64,000 bases of DNA from Neobacillus novalis NBRC 102450 (GTDB taxonomy: Bacteria; Bacillota; Bacilli; Bacillales; Cytobacillaceae): assembly GCF_001591805.1 (NCBI RefSeq), contig NZ_BCVP01000010.1, forward strand, positions 124,001 to 188,000, written 5' to 3'. Shown here piece after piece: positions 8,636 through 16,316 of this stretch. A model generated the notes under the pieces. That model saw nothing but the letters and a program-made list of their open reading frames with translations, had not been told where the DNA came from and did not search any database. Position 1 is the first letter of the stretch; every line of letters starts with the position of its first letter. A program made the position numbers and the translations under genes.

Positions 8636-9910
8636 ATGGGTCGAATGTCAAAGCCAGAAAAGAGCTGGGTGTTTTATGATTGGGCAAACTCTGCCTACTC
8701 CATTCTCATTACTACCGCCATCTTTCCATTATACTTTAAAGCAGCGGCCAATGAGGCTGGACTAGCGGGAGCTACTTCCACTGCTTACTGGGGTTATGCT
8801 AATTCCTTTGCGACACTGTTGATTTCCCTTTGCGCACCCATTTTGGGGAGCATCGCCGATTTCAAAGGATTTAAGAAGCGATTTTTCAGCTTTTTCTTAG
8901 GTCTCGGAGTTGTCTTCACCCTGCTGCTTGCCGTTGTACCTAGCAATCAATGGCTAATTCTTTTAATTTGTTATATGCTCACCGTCATCGGTTTTGGCGG
9001 AACCAATATTTTTTATGACGCGTTCCTGGTCGATGTGACGACAGAAGACAGGATGAATCAGATTTCTTCAAAAGGATATGCCTACGGCTATATTGGAAGT
9101 ACGATTCCCTTTATTATCAGTATTGCACTCATCATTTTGTCACAGAAAAACATCATACCATTACCCGTCCCCGTCGCAAGCCAGGTAGCATTTGCGATTA
9201 CGGCATTGTGGTGGGGCTTGTTCACCATTCCAATGTTAAAAAATGTTAAGCAGGTTTATTATAAGGAACGGGTGCCAAACCCAATTAGCAATGGTTTTAA
9301 ACAACTATTTGAAACGTTTAAAAAAATTAAGCTTTACCGGCCATTGTTTCTGTTTCTAATCGCCTATTTCTTTTATATTGACGGGGTTAATACCATCATT
9401 ACGATGTCAACGGCATACGGATCCGATTTAGGGATTGATTCCAACAATCTGCTGATTATCCTGTTTGCCACCCAAGTTGTAGCGGCACCGTTCGCGATTA
9501 TCTATGGGAAGCTTGCCGATAAATATAAAGGCAAAACCATGCTTCTAGTGGGGATTTTTGTTTATATCGTGATTTGTTCTTATGCCTATTTCTTAAAAAC
9601 GACTTTAGATTTTTGGATTCTTGCGATGCTTGTTGCCTCTTCACAAGGGGGAATCCAGGCATTAAGCCGTTCCTATTTCGCCAAACTTGTCCCGAAAGAA
9701 AATGTCAACGAGTTCTTTGGTTTCTATAGCATCTTTTACAAATTTGCCGCAATCTTAGGACCATTTTTAGTTGGATTCACTGCACAAATGACCGGTAACA
9801 CCAATAGCGGCGTCTTCAGCCTAATCGTCCTATTTATCATCGGAGGCATCATTCTCCTGCGCGTACCGGAACCAAACAATATTTCAAAAACAAATTCAAT
9901 ATCACACTAA
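8636..9910 (+). CDS. MFS transporter, UMF1 (Atg22-like) family
   Basis: A 424-residue protein with about 12 hydrophobic segments. It opens with the UMF1 signature WVFYDWANSAYSI and has the family loop SIADFKGFKKR and a late GGIQALSRSYFAKLVP segment. Bacterial UMF1 members have unknown substrates; the name comes from similarity to the vacuolar amino-acid effluxer Atg22. It is the second gene of a pair with the phosphodiesterase, and the ribosome site is AGGGGGAA. A terminator follows. Confidence 0.85.
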   Translation: MGRMSKPEKSWVFYDWANSAYSILITTAIFPLYFKAAANEAGLAGATSTAYWGYANSFATLLISLCAPILGSIADFKGFKKRFFSFFLGLGVVFTLLLAVVPSNQWLILLICYMLTVIGFGGTNIFYDAFLVDVTTEDRMNQISSKGYAYGYIGSTIPFIISIALIILSQKNIIPLPVPVASQVAFAITALWWGLFTIPMLKNVKQVYYKERVPNPISNGFKQLFETFKKIKLYRPLFLFLIAYFFYIDGVNTIITMSTAYGSDLGIDSNNLLIILFATQVVAAPFAIIYGKLADKYKGKTMLLVGIFVYIVICSYAYFLKTTLDFWILAMLVASSQGGIQALSRSYFAKLVPKENVNEFFGFYSIFYKFAAILGPFLVGFTAQMTGNTNSGVFSLIVLFIIGGIILLRVPEPNNISKTNSISH

Positions 9911-9913
9911 ACC

Positions 9914-9950
9914 AAAGGAGACCGCACTTCAGAGTTAGGTCTCCCTTAAT
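9914..9950 (+). terminator. Probable Rho-independent terminator
   Basis: A 10-bp stem (AAAGGAGACC / GGTCTCCCTT, one mismatch) lies just after the transporter gene. The T-tract is weak. Confidence 0.6.
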
Positions 9951-9959
9951 TTGGAAAAA

Positions 9960-9972
9960 GGTGCCTGACACC
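9960..9972. repeat. GGTGYCWGRCACC dispersed palindrome, copy 3 (inverted)
   Basis: GGTGCCTGACACC, the reverse complement of the copies at 2836 and 6172, lies next to the transporter terminator. Confidence 0.7.
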
Positions 9973-9985
9973 CACTTCCATTTCA

Positions 9986-10333
9986 TTACTTTTTCATTAA
10001 TTTTTGGATAGTGACTAGAATTTCATCCAAAACCTCGAAATCGCCTTCTTGAATCCGTTCCACCACACAGCTCTTCATATGACCTTCCAGCAAAATTCTC
10101 GCGACGCTATTTAATGCCGCTTGAGTGGCGGAAATCTGATTAATCACATCATCACAGTACGTATCTTTTTCGATTAACCCTTTGATGCCGCGAATCTGGC
10201 CTTCGATACGGTTAAGTCTTGTTACCAAATTATTTTTCACTTTATCAGAATGATGACTTTTTCGATTGCTGCCGTCATGGCCGCAGCAGGAATCATCCAA
10301 TATTTCTTCGTTTTCACCTTGATCAAAAGACAT
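9986..10333 (-). CDS. csoR: CsoR/RcnR-family metal-sensing transcriptional repressor
   Basis: A 115-residue all-helical repressor with the Cu(I)-binding pattern of CsoR: Cys60, His85 and Cys89 (C-x24-H-x3-C), and the conserved helix RLNRIEGQIRGI. An extra Cys-Cys and His-rich N-terminal tail (residues 16-28) precedes the domain. CsoR releases DNA when it binds copper and normally controls copZ-copA. No copper transporter gene is visible in this window, so its targets other than itself lie elsewhere. A CsoR-type operator overlaps its own promoter, and the ribosome site is AAAGGAGG. Confidence 0.88.
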   Translation of the reverse strand: MSFDQGENEEILDDSCCGHDGSNRKSHHSDKVKNNLVTRLNRIEGQIRGIKGLIEKDTYCDDVINQISATQAALNSVARILLEGHMKSCVVERIQEGDFEVLDEILVTIQKLMKK

Positions 10334-10363
10334 TCAACCGCCTCCTTTTTCTCTTATTATATC

Positions 10364-10380
10364 ATACCCCGGTAGGGTAA
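10364..10380. promoter_or_regulatory. CsoR operator overlapping the csoR promoter
   Basis: ATACCCCGGTAGGGTAA is a pseudo-palindrome of the CsoR site type. On the minus strand it fills the spacer just upstream of a TATAAT -10 box, about 30 bases before the csoR start, which fits autorepression. Confidence 0.7.
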
Positions 10381-10530
10381 AACGATACGATATATGGCCT
10401 TTTATTCATTCTAAAAAATCCCGCTTAATATCTCTAGAGAATTTTCCAAATCTCTGGTTCTTTACGCTCGCATTTATCGGATGAAATCATTTATAATAAT
10501 TTCATAACTATTTGAAAGGTGTTGGTTCCA

Positions 10531-10692
10531 TTGGCAAACCAATCTGAAGCGCCGAAAATTTCCGTTAATTCGACTGTTTCTTTAAAGGCAATCGTGAAAG
10601 CCATTTTCAACGATACCATTCATGTACAAATTGGCGGAAAGATCATTACACTTCCAACAGCAGAATATCTGCTCGAAAAACCAACCCGATAA
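10531..10692 (+). CDS. Small conserved protein of unknown function, copy A (TTG start)
   Basis: A 53-codon frame that starts at TTG behind GAAAGGTG. It begins MANQSEAPKISVNST and contains the core KAIFNDTIHVQIGGKII. It is 74% identical (39 of 53) to the product of the frame at 11815-11979, with the 22-residue stretch 21-42 nearly unchanged. The ribosome site and the 14 bases TTTGAAAGGTGTTG before the start are identical in both copies. Conservation at the protein level with differing codons argues that both are real genes. No signal peptide or membrane segment is present; beta-rich predicted strands may form a small barrel. Function unknown. Confidence 0.7.
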   Translation: MANQSEAPKISVNSTVSLKAIVKAIFNDTIHVQIGGKIITLPTAEYLLEKPTR

Positions 10693-10705
10693 ATCTTTCT
10701 TTATT

Positions 10706-10746
10706 CAAGAAAGCCTCTCACTTTTAATAAATGAGAGGCTTTCTTG
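10706..10746. terminator. Bidirectional terminator between small gene A and relP
   Basis: A perfect 15-bp stem (arms 10706-10720 and 10732-10746) with an 11-base loop and T-rich flanks lies between the convergent small gene and relP. Confidence 0.75.
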
Positions 10747-10771
10747 CACTTCACTTCGAAACCAACGAAGG

Positions 10772-11503
10772 CTATTTTCGTTGCAGCAGCTGTTCAAAAA
10801 ACGGCAGATTAAAACTTCCATTATTTAATGACAGGAGTTCTTCTTTTTCATGTTCAGCTTGTTTTATATCAGATACTTCTTTATGAAGCCGTTCCATTTT
10901 TCGATCTAACTCCGCTGCGATTACAGCTGCGTCTTTTAATTCAGCAATCATCCGGTCCGGCACTTCTTTATTGTACTTATAATATATTTTATGTTCTAAA
11001 CTGGCCCAAAAATCCATGGCAATCGTCCGGATTTGCACCTCAACATAGGTTAATTCCTCTCGGTCAGACATGAAGATAGGAATTTCCAAAATCAAATGAA
11101 GGCTTTGATAGCCATTCGGCTTCGGGTTTTTAATATAATCCTTATAATCAACAACGCGAACATCCTTCTGTCCGGCAATCATCTTACTCAATTCATATAT
11201 ATCCGAGATAAAGGAACAGGTAATCCGAATCCCGGCAATATCCCTGACATTTTCTTTAATCGAAGGTAACGAAAAATCATAGCCCTTCCGATATACCTTT
11301 TTAAAAATGCTTTCCGGCGACTTAATCCGCGATTTTACATGTTCTATTGGGTTATAGTCGTGAATATAATTAAACTCATCTTTTAGTATATTTATTTTCG
11401 TATTCATTTCGTCTAATGCAAATTTATAGGCCATTATGAACCTTGTTAGTTCCACTTTCAATGCTTTCAATTCTTTCATATCAATCAATTGCTCAATATT
11501 CAA
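10772..11503 (-). CDS. relP: Small alarmone synthetase of the RelP/YwaC type (GTP pyrophosphokinase)
   Basis: A 243-residue protein with a single RelA/SpoT synthetase domain and no hydrolase, TGS or ACT domain. It makes (p)ppGpp from ATP and GTP/GDP. Motifs seen are SFISDIYEL, the G-loop type segment NPKPNGYQSLHL, and VQIRTIAMDFWASLEHKI; the last and the N-terminal YKFALD match YwaC (RelP) better than YjbM (RelQ). The start is TTG 11503 behind GGAGAGG, which gives the same N-terminal length as YwaC. The C-terminus is about 30 residues longer than YwaC. It is flanked by the two copies of a small gene. Confidence 0.88.
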   Translation of the reverse strand: MNIEQLIDMKELKALKVELTRFIMAYKFALDEMNTKINILKDEFNYIHDYNPIEHVKSRIKSPESIFKKVYRKGYDFSLPSIKENVRDIAGIRITCSFISDIYELSKMIAGQKDVRVVDYKDYIKNPKPNGYQSLHLILEIPIFMSDREELTYVEVQIRTIAMDFWASLEHKIYYKYNKEVPDRMIAELKDAAVIAAELDRKMERLHKEVSDIKQAEHEKEELLSLNNGSFNLPFFEQLLQRK

Positions 11504-11626
11504 TCAGCAACGTCCTCTCCATGGTGTTTGCCGGTTACTATGCTGGATCCGATTTGATTGGTCCGTAGTTTCTCCAGAACATCTGGCCGAAATACCTAGC
11601 GGCACCCAGCTCGGTTCAAGATTCAT
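11504..11626 (-). other. Possible 40-codon leader reading frame before relP
   Basis: A frame from ATG 11626 to a TGA at 11504 abuts the relP TTG start with no gap (TGATTG), so it could couple translation. The product would be Arg/Ser-rich. No ribosome site is seen before its ATG, and nothing else supports it as a protein. The segment is clearly more GC-rich than its surroundings, so it may instead be a structured mRNA leader. The rest of the gap (11627-11814) is AT-rich and appears empty apart from promoter-like sequence. Confidence 0.25.
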
Positions 11627-11814
11627 GTTAACATTATTTCAATATAATTCACACCCCTTGTATAATGAAATGAAGGTAACCTGAACATTTTTTTCTAAAA
11701 AAATGATTGGTAATGAAGGAAATCACGATGTTTTTGCGAATAAATTAATGTATCATTTGTTTGATTATTTCAATGATAGATTTGATTTACATCATTTGAA
11801 AGGTGTTGATTACT

Positions 11815-11979
11815 TTGGCCAATCAATCTGACTCTAAAAAAATCGCTGTTAATTCCACCATTTCATTAAAAGGAATTGTGAAAGCCATTTTCAACGATAC
11901 CATTCATGTTCAAATTGGCGGAAAAATAATTCCGATTCCTGCTTCTGATTTTCTGATGGAAAAACCAACAGAGTCATAG
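11815..11979 (+). CDS. Small conserved protein of unknown function, copy B (TTG start)
   Basis: A 54-codon paralogue of the frame at 10531-10692. It starts at TTG behind GAAAGGTG and begins MANQSDSKKIAVNST with the same NDTIHVQIGGKI core. Both copies point the same way and relP lies between them on the other strand. It has its own terminator, so it is a free-standing transcription unit. I do not recognise the family. Confidence 0.7.
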   Translation: MANQSDSKKIAVNSTISLKGIVKAIFNDTIHVQIGGKIIPIPASDFLMEKPTES

Positions 11980-11999
11980 CCTTTTCTTTCCCCAGAAGT

Positions 12000-12026
12000 C
12001 CATCACAACCGTGGTGGGCTTTTTTA
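12000..12026 (+). terminator. Rho-independent terminator after small gene B
   Basis: A 7-bp stem (CCATCAC / GTGGTGG with one G-T pair), AACC loop, then GC and a run of T. Confidence 0.7.
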
Positions 12027-12174
12027 TATTTTGTTTACAGTCCATTTCAAGGTCTGTGCTTTTGTCCTGCCCAAATTTAATTGATTTACCAACTATTGAA
12101 CCATCAAAGGGCGGCATATTTTTATTTCTGCTATCGATCGCTGTCTTTATCTTTTTCTATACCCAACCGAAAGA

Positions 12175-12215
12175 AAGCGATGTCTCGCAAATGAGATAAT
12201 CGCTTTTTTCTTTAT
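12175..12215 (-). terminator. Rho-independent terminator after tag
   Basis: An 11-12-bp stem with one bulge (AGCGATGTCTC / GAGATAATCGCT) overlaps the tag stop codon and has A/T tracts on both sides. Confidence 0.7.
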
Positions 12216-12784
12216 TTCATTATTTGAACAGCCTTTTGATAACAGTCACAGGTGACGATATGGTCATTTACCATGCCGGTTGCCTGCATAAACGCATAAC
12301 AAATTGTGGAGCCGACAAATTTAAAACCACGTTTTTTTAGATCCTTACTTAGTTTGTCACTTATTTCTGTCGTGGCCGGAACCTCTTTCATCTCGTTAAA
12401 GTGATTTTGGATCGGTTCCCCTCCAACAAATGACCAGATGTACTTTTGGAAAGAGCCAAATTCCTCGACCACCTGCAAATAGGCCCTGGCATTCGTTATC
12501 ACCGCGTTTATTTTCAGTTTATTTCTGACAATTCCTTCATTATTTAAAAGTTCCTCGATTTTATTTTCATCGTAACGAATGATTTTTTCAGCTTCAAAAT
12601 GATCAAAGGCTTGGCGGTAATTGTTGCGTTTCTTTAATATTGTATACCAGCTCAGTCCTGCCTGGGCCCCTTCGAGATTTAAATATTCAAATAGTAAGCG
12701 ATCATCATAGACAGGTACACCCCATTCATTGTCATGGTAATCGATATATAGTGGATCCTGATTGACCCAGCCGCATCTATTCAT
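12212..12784 (-). CDS. tag: DNA-3-methyladenine glycosylase I
   Basis: Removes 3-methyladenine from alkylated DNA in base-excision repair. The 190-residue product shows the Tag zinc-ligand set (Cys near residue 4 in NRCGWV, His in DYHDNEWG, and the C-terminal His and Cys in DHIVTCDC) and the aromatic lesion pocket residues in GLSWYTILKKR and FVGSTICYAFMQA. I start at ATG 12784, as homologues begin at this NRCGWV; AGGGGAGG lies 10 bases before it, while the upstream ATG is too close. It is monocistronic. Confidence 0.93.
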   Translation of the reverse strand: MNRCGWVNQDPLYIDYHDNEWGVPVYDDRLLFEYLNLEGAQAGLSWYTILKKRNNYRQAFDHFEAEKIIRYDENKIEELLNNEGIVRNKLKINAVITNARAYLQVVEEFGSFQKYIWSFVGGEPIQNHFNEMKEVPATTEISDKLSKDLKKRGFKFVGSTICYAFMQATGMVNDHIVTCDCYQKAVQIMK

Positions 12785-13045
12785 TTTTTCCATGCCTCCC
12801 CTTAAAGTGGTTCATTTCTCTGTCGGGGTTGATTCGTAAATAATGACGCATATCTTTATCCCCTAGATTATTTTTTCTCTTCTATTTTATCGATTGTTTG
12901 TTATTAAAACAATATTTTGTATACATAAAGAGGCAGGAGCGAGTTCGATGTGACCGGATTTTCAATAGAAAACCGCTATCAACCTCTCTATGTGATCGGT
13001 CGCTCTCTTTTTCCATGCGTTTAATTAACCTAGTATAAAATAAAG
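12785..13045. other. Intergenic region between tag and the symporter gene
   Basis: About 260 bases without a convincing gene. A 24-codon GTG frame at about 12949 lies behind AGGAG, but nothing else supports it. The stretch at about 12935-13010 contains partly complementary GAGCGA and TCGCTC tracts that might fold. I see no other feature. Confidence 0.4.
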
Positions 13046-13090
13046 ACACCCCCAGTCGTAATTCCTTCTAACGACTTTTGGGGGTGTTTT
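13046..13090 (-). terminator. Rho-independent terminator after the symporter gene
   Basis: ACACCCCCAGTCGT pairs with ACGACTTTTGGGGGTGT, and A/T tracts flank both sides. It lies ten bases beyond the symporter stop. Confidence 0.85.
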
Positions 13091-13099
13091 ATTTATTCA

Positions 13100-14575
13100 T
13101 TATGCCACACGCTCATTCGTGCTGTTCCCAGTACTTGCCGATTTGGTAACAAAACTAACTACAAATGTAACAACTAGGTTAATAATAAGTGCGATAACAC
13201 CAACATTTAAATCCTTAATAAATTGTGGCAGAGCAGGGAATATTGTACCTACTGTTGATGCGCTGATGGTAATATATGCTACTGTAAACACCCCTACCGC
13301 GATTCCGGCGAAAGCACCGGCTTTTGTTACGATGTTCTTTTTAGCTAAGCTGAATACCAATGCTGGGAACAATTGTGTTACAAGACTGTAGCCCATTAAT
13401 AACAAGGTTACTAGTGTATCCCCACCTTTAAAGGTAAAGTATAGAGCGATGACCGCTACTACAGGTACTAGATTTTTAGCTAATTTAGCTACTTGTTGGT
13501 CAGACGCTTTTGGTACAAAAACTTTAAACACGTTTTTCGCAAGTAAAGTAGAAGCTGACATCATAATCATCGAACCTGGAACTATTGCTGTTAATAAGCC
13601 AGCAGCCCCAATTAAACCGACTACCCATGGATTAAATGTCTGCATCGAGAGCCTTAATAAGGCAAGGTCACCGGCTGGCCCTTCCAAACCTTTTACCTGG
13701 AGGATGGCCGCAAATCCTACAAAAAATACAAACAATAAGACTAGTTGGTATAGTGGCATGATGATCGCATTTTTCCGGAAAACCTTTGAACTTTGTGCAG
13801 AATAAATGGATCCGAAAGTGTGCGGCCACATATAGAAACCAAGTGCGGTTAATAGAACTGTGGAAATAAACCATGAAACACTTAAACCAGTGTCAGGCAG
13901 GGCAAGGAAACCTGGTTTTGCTGCCTCGATTGCTTCAAACATTGGTTGGAAGCCTCCATAATAATGAATAGGCAAATAAATTCCTAAGAATAACACAACA
14001 CCAAGAATCATGATATCTTTTATTACAGCTGTCCATGCCGAACCATGGATCCCGGAAATCATGACATAAACAGTTACCGAAATAACACCGATCCAAATAG
14101 CTGCAGTTGATGAAATGGAGCCAGCTGATGCTTCTGAAACAATAATTCCTAAGCCTTTTAATTGCAGGACAAGATAAGGGATAAGAGCTACTACACCTAC
14201 AATCGATACAAAAACACCGAGAAAAGGACTTTTATATTTGCTAACGAAGAAATCTGATTGAGACATTAACTTGTTATCTTTGGCATATTTCCAAATGGCA
14301 GGAAGTAACCAATACGACATGATATAAGCTAAACAACCGTAACCTAAGATATAATAAGTTGGACCGCCTTTACCGTACGCCCAGCCGCTTCCACCTAAGA
14401 AAGTAAAGGTTGTATAAATTTCACCTGCCATTAATAAGAACACAAAGATCGTTCCAAAACCTCGTCCACCTACTGACCATTGCTCAAGGCTCATGTCCTT
14501 GCCCTTTTGTGCCTGTACACCAAGGAAGATGGAAAAGGCTAAAAATCCGAAAATAATGATTAATGCTATATTCAT
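13100..14575 (-). CDS. Sodium:solute symporter (SSS family)
   Basis: A 491-residue membrane protein with about 13 hydrophobic segments. The SSS landmarks are the EQWSVGGRGFG N-terminal loop, the GEIYTTFTFLG membrane segment and MISGIHGSAWTAVIKD. It imports an organic solute with Na+. The start overlaps the stop of the DUF3311 gene by one base, the same pairing as yhjC-yhjB in B. subtilis, so the two products probably work together. The M20 amidohydrolase upstream suggests the substrate is an N-acyl amino acid, small peptide or related carboxylate (inference). Confidence 0.88.
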   Translation of the reverse strand: MNIALIIIFGFLAFSIFLGVQAQKGKDMSLEQWSVGGRGFGTIFVFLLMAGEIYTTFTFLGGSGWAYGKGGPTYYILGYGCLAYIMSYWLLPAIWKYAKDNKLMSQSDFFVSKYKSPFLGVFVSIVGVVALIPYLVLQLKGLGIIVSEASAGSISSTAAIWIGVISVTVYVMISGIHGSAWTAVIKDIMILGVVLFLGIYLPIHYYGGFQPMFEAIEAAKPGFLALPDTGLSVSWFISTVLLTALGFYMWPHTFGSIYSAQSSKVFRKNAIIMPLYQLVLLFVFFVGFAAILQVKGLEGPAGDLALLRLSMQTFNPWVVGLIGAAGLLTAIVPGSMIMMSASTLLAKNVFKVFVPKASDQQVAKLAKNLVPVVAVIALYFTFKGGDTLVTLLLMGYSLVTQLFPALVFSLAKKNIVTKAGAFAGIAVGVFTVAYITISASTVGTIFPALPQFIKDLNVGVIALIINLVVTFVVSFVTKSASTGNSTNERVA

Positions 14576-14772
14576 TAGATTTCCTCCTCCTTATTTGCAG
14601 GATCAAGCTTATAAACCATTGCCATAATGGCGGAAGTAAGAATAACCCACAAGACGATATAAAAGAGAATAAAAGGCATCCCGAACACGTATGGAGTGAC
14701 TTTATTAGCAAAAGCTATCCCGCCAAGCAAGCCAATAAATGGAATAAGTGCAAGCAGATGTTGAATTTTCAT
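14575..14772 (-). CDS. DUF3311 small membrane protein, partner of the symporter
   Basis: A 65-residue protein with two membrane segments (residues ~4-22 and 30-53) and a charged C-terminus (LDPANKEEEI). DUF3311 proteins are routinely encoded just before SSS transporters. I use ATG 14772, 8 bases after a GGGGG ribosome site; the frame continues upstream to a TTG at 14787, which would fall on that site. The role is unknown but is probably assembly or modulation of the symporter. Confidence 0.8.
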   Translation of the reverse strand: MKIQHLLALIPFIGLLGGIAFANKVTPYVFGMPFILFYIVLWVILTSAIMAMVYKLDPANKEEEI

Positions 14773-14820
14773 AAAAATAACCCCCAATTGTAATTGCTAG
14801 TTTTGCACTTTTATTAAATA

Positions 14821-14858
14821 GAACCTTTGCTTATTCTCTATTATTCATACAAAGGTTC
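14821..14858 (-). terminator. Stem-loop between the M20 gene and the DUF3311-symporter pair
   Basis: A perfect 9-bp inverted repeat (GAACCTTTG / CAAAGGTTC) with a 20-base loop follows the amidohydrolase stop on the minus strand. The T-tract is weak, so it may give only partial termination and leave some read-through into the transporter genes. Confidence 0.5.
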
Positions 14859-14868
14859 CGTTAATAAC

Positions 14869-16053
14869 TTAAGCTAAAAACTTAAACGTGGCATGCAGGA
14901 ATGTTTTGACACCAATTTCTAGTGCATCCTCATCAACGGTGAAACGTTCGTGATGATGCGGATAAGTAATACCCAGCTCCTCATTACCCGCTCCAACATA
15001 GAAGTAGCAGCCTGGAGCCTTTTCCATGAATGCTGAGAAATCCTCACCGCCCATATTAGGTCTCATCAAATCAAGCGTCTTTTCATCAAATACCTCTCGT
15101 ACTGTTTCTTCAATCACAGCTGTCACTTCGTTATCATTGATGACTGGACGATAGCCGAATTCATATTTGAAATCGTAATCAGCTTCATGTGCTTCAGTAA
15201 TTCCCTTGACGATCCGCTCCATTTTAACTGGGATGGATTCACGCAGCTTTGCATCAAAGCTGCGAACTGTCCCCCAAAGTTTCACAGAACCTGGGATAAC
15301 ATTGTGAGTGGTGCCAGCAATAAATTGGGTCACGGAAATAACTAAATTATCTAGTGGATCCGTATTTCTTGCCACGATATGCTGAAGATTGGTTACAACC
15401 TGCGCAGCAATGGCGATGGAATCGACGGTTTGGTGTGGAAGTGCTGCATGTCCGCCTTTTCCATTAACAGTAATCCAGAAAGTGTCCGGCGATGCCATCA
15501 TGGGGCCGTAAACGACGCCAACCTTTCCTTTTTCGAGTGGTGACCACAAGTGTGCACCGATCACAAGGTCAACCCCATTCATTACTCCTGCTTCGACCAT
15601 TTCCTCAGCACCGCCAGGGAAGAGCTCTTCTGCATGCTGGAACAAGAAACGAACTTCCCCTTTAATATGCTCCTTCATGCCTGAGAGAATTTTTGCTGTT
15701 CCGAGCAGCATCGCTGTATGACCATCATGGCCACATGCATGCATGACCCCAGGGTTTTGCGAAGCAAATTCGAATGTGTTCTCTTCTTGGATTGGGAGAG
15801 CATCCATATCGGCACGAATAGCGAGGGTTTTACCTGGCACCGGGCCAATCAAACGTGCCATTACACTTGTTTTTGTCGGACGAGAAATCTCTAAATTTCC
15901 AAAGGATTGTAATGTATCATAAATAAATTGAGCTGTCTTTTCTTCATGGAAAGATAGTTCAGGATTTTGATGCAAATGCCTCCTCCAGCTAATAACCTGT
16001 TCTCTAACTTCCTCTGCTAATCGATTAAGATTTACTGTTTCGCTGACACTCAT
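14869..16053 (-). CDS. M20-family amidohydrolase (N-acyl-amino-acid/hippurate hydrolase type)
   Basis: Hydrolyses an amide bond on an acylated amino acid or short peptide using two metal ions. Metal ligands are seen in RADMDALP, HACGHDGHTAML and the C-terminal PHHHERF; the catalytic Glu pair is in HAEELFPGGAEEM. The lid (dimerisation) domain lies in the middle. The start is ATG 16053 (394 residues), 9 bases after AGGAG; the ATG at 16062 touches that site. It lies upstream of DUF3311-symporter on the same strand and divergent from a PucR-type regulator, which points to a regulated uptake-and-hydrolysis module. Confidence 0.88.
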   Translation of the reverse strand: MSVSETVNLNRLAEEVREQVISWRRHLHQNPELSFHEEKTAQFIYDTLQSFGNLEISRPTKTSVMARLIGPVPGKTLAIRADMDALPIQEENTFEFASQNPGVMHACGHDGHTAMLLGTAKILSGMKEHIKGEVRFLFQHAEELFPGGAEEMVEAGVMNGVDLVIGAHLWSPLEKGKVGVVYGPMMASPDTFWITVNGKGGHAALPHQTVDSIAIAAQVVTNLQHIVARNTDPLDNLVISVTQFIAGTTHNVIPGSVKLWGTVRSFDAKLRESIPVKMERIVKGITEAHEADYDFKYEFGYRPVINDNEVTAVIEETVREVFDEKTLDLMRPNMGGEDFSAFMEKAPGCYFYVGAGNEELGITYPHHHERFTVDEDALEIGVKTFLHATFKFLA

Positions 16054-16316
16054 GTTTGTCATCTCCTAGTTTGTTGTCTTTTAGTTTTTAAATTTATTTT
16101 CAATTATAGAACTAATCTGAATATTTTTTATTGTATTTTTCTACAAAATTTTTAACAAACAATTTGTGAAAACACACAAAAAAGCACAACAAATCCCCTT
16201 TTCCCTTATCATTACTTATAAAATGCACACACTTTTAGCGAATTTTGTTACAATAGACAAAAGAAATGAAATGATAAGATTTTTCCAAAATCATCAGATA
16301 GTGAGGTGCATTATGA

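Noticed and set aside
12011..12199. A 62-codon plus-strand frame with one hydrophobic stretch between small gene B and tag
   Set aside because: Its start lies within a terminator stem, there is no ribosome site, and its end forms part of the tag terminator. More likely non-coding.
12935..13010. Possible short GTG peptide gene or folded RNA upstream of tag
   Set aside because: An AGGAG precedes the GTG, but 24 codons without conservation data are not enough, and the complementary tracts give no clean stem.
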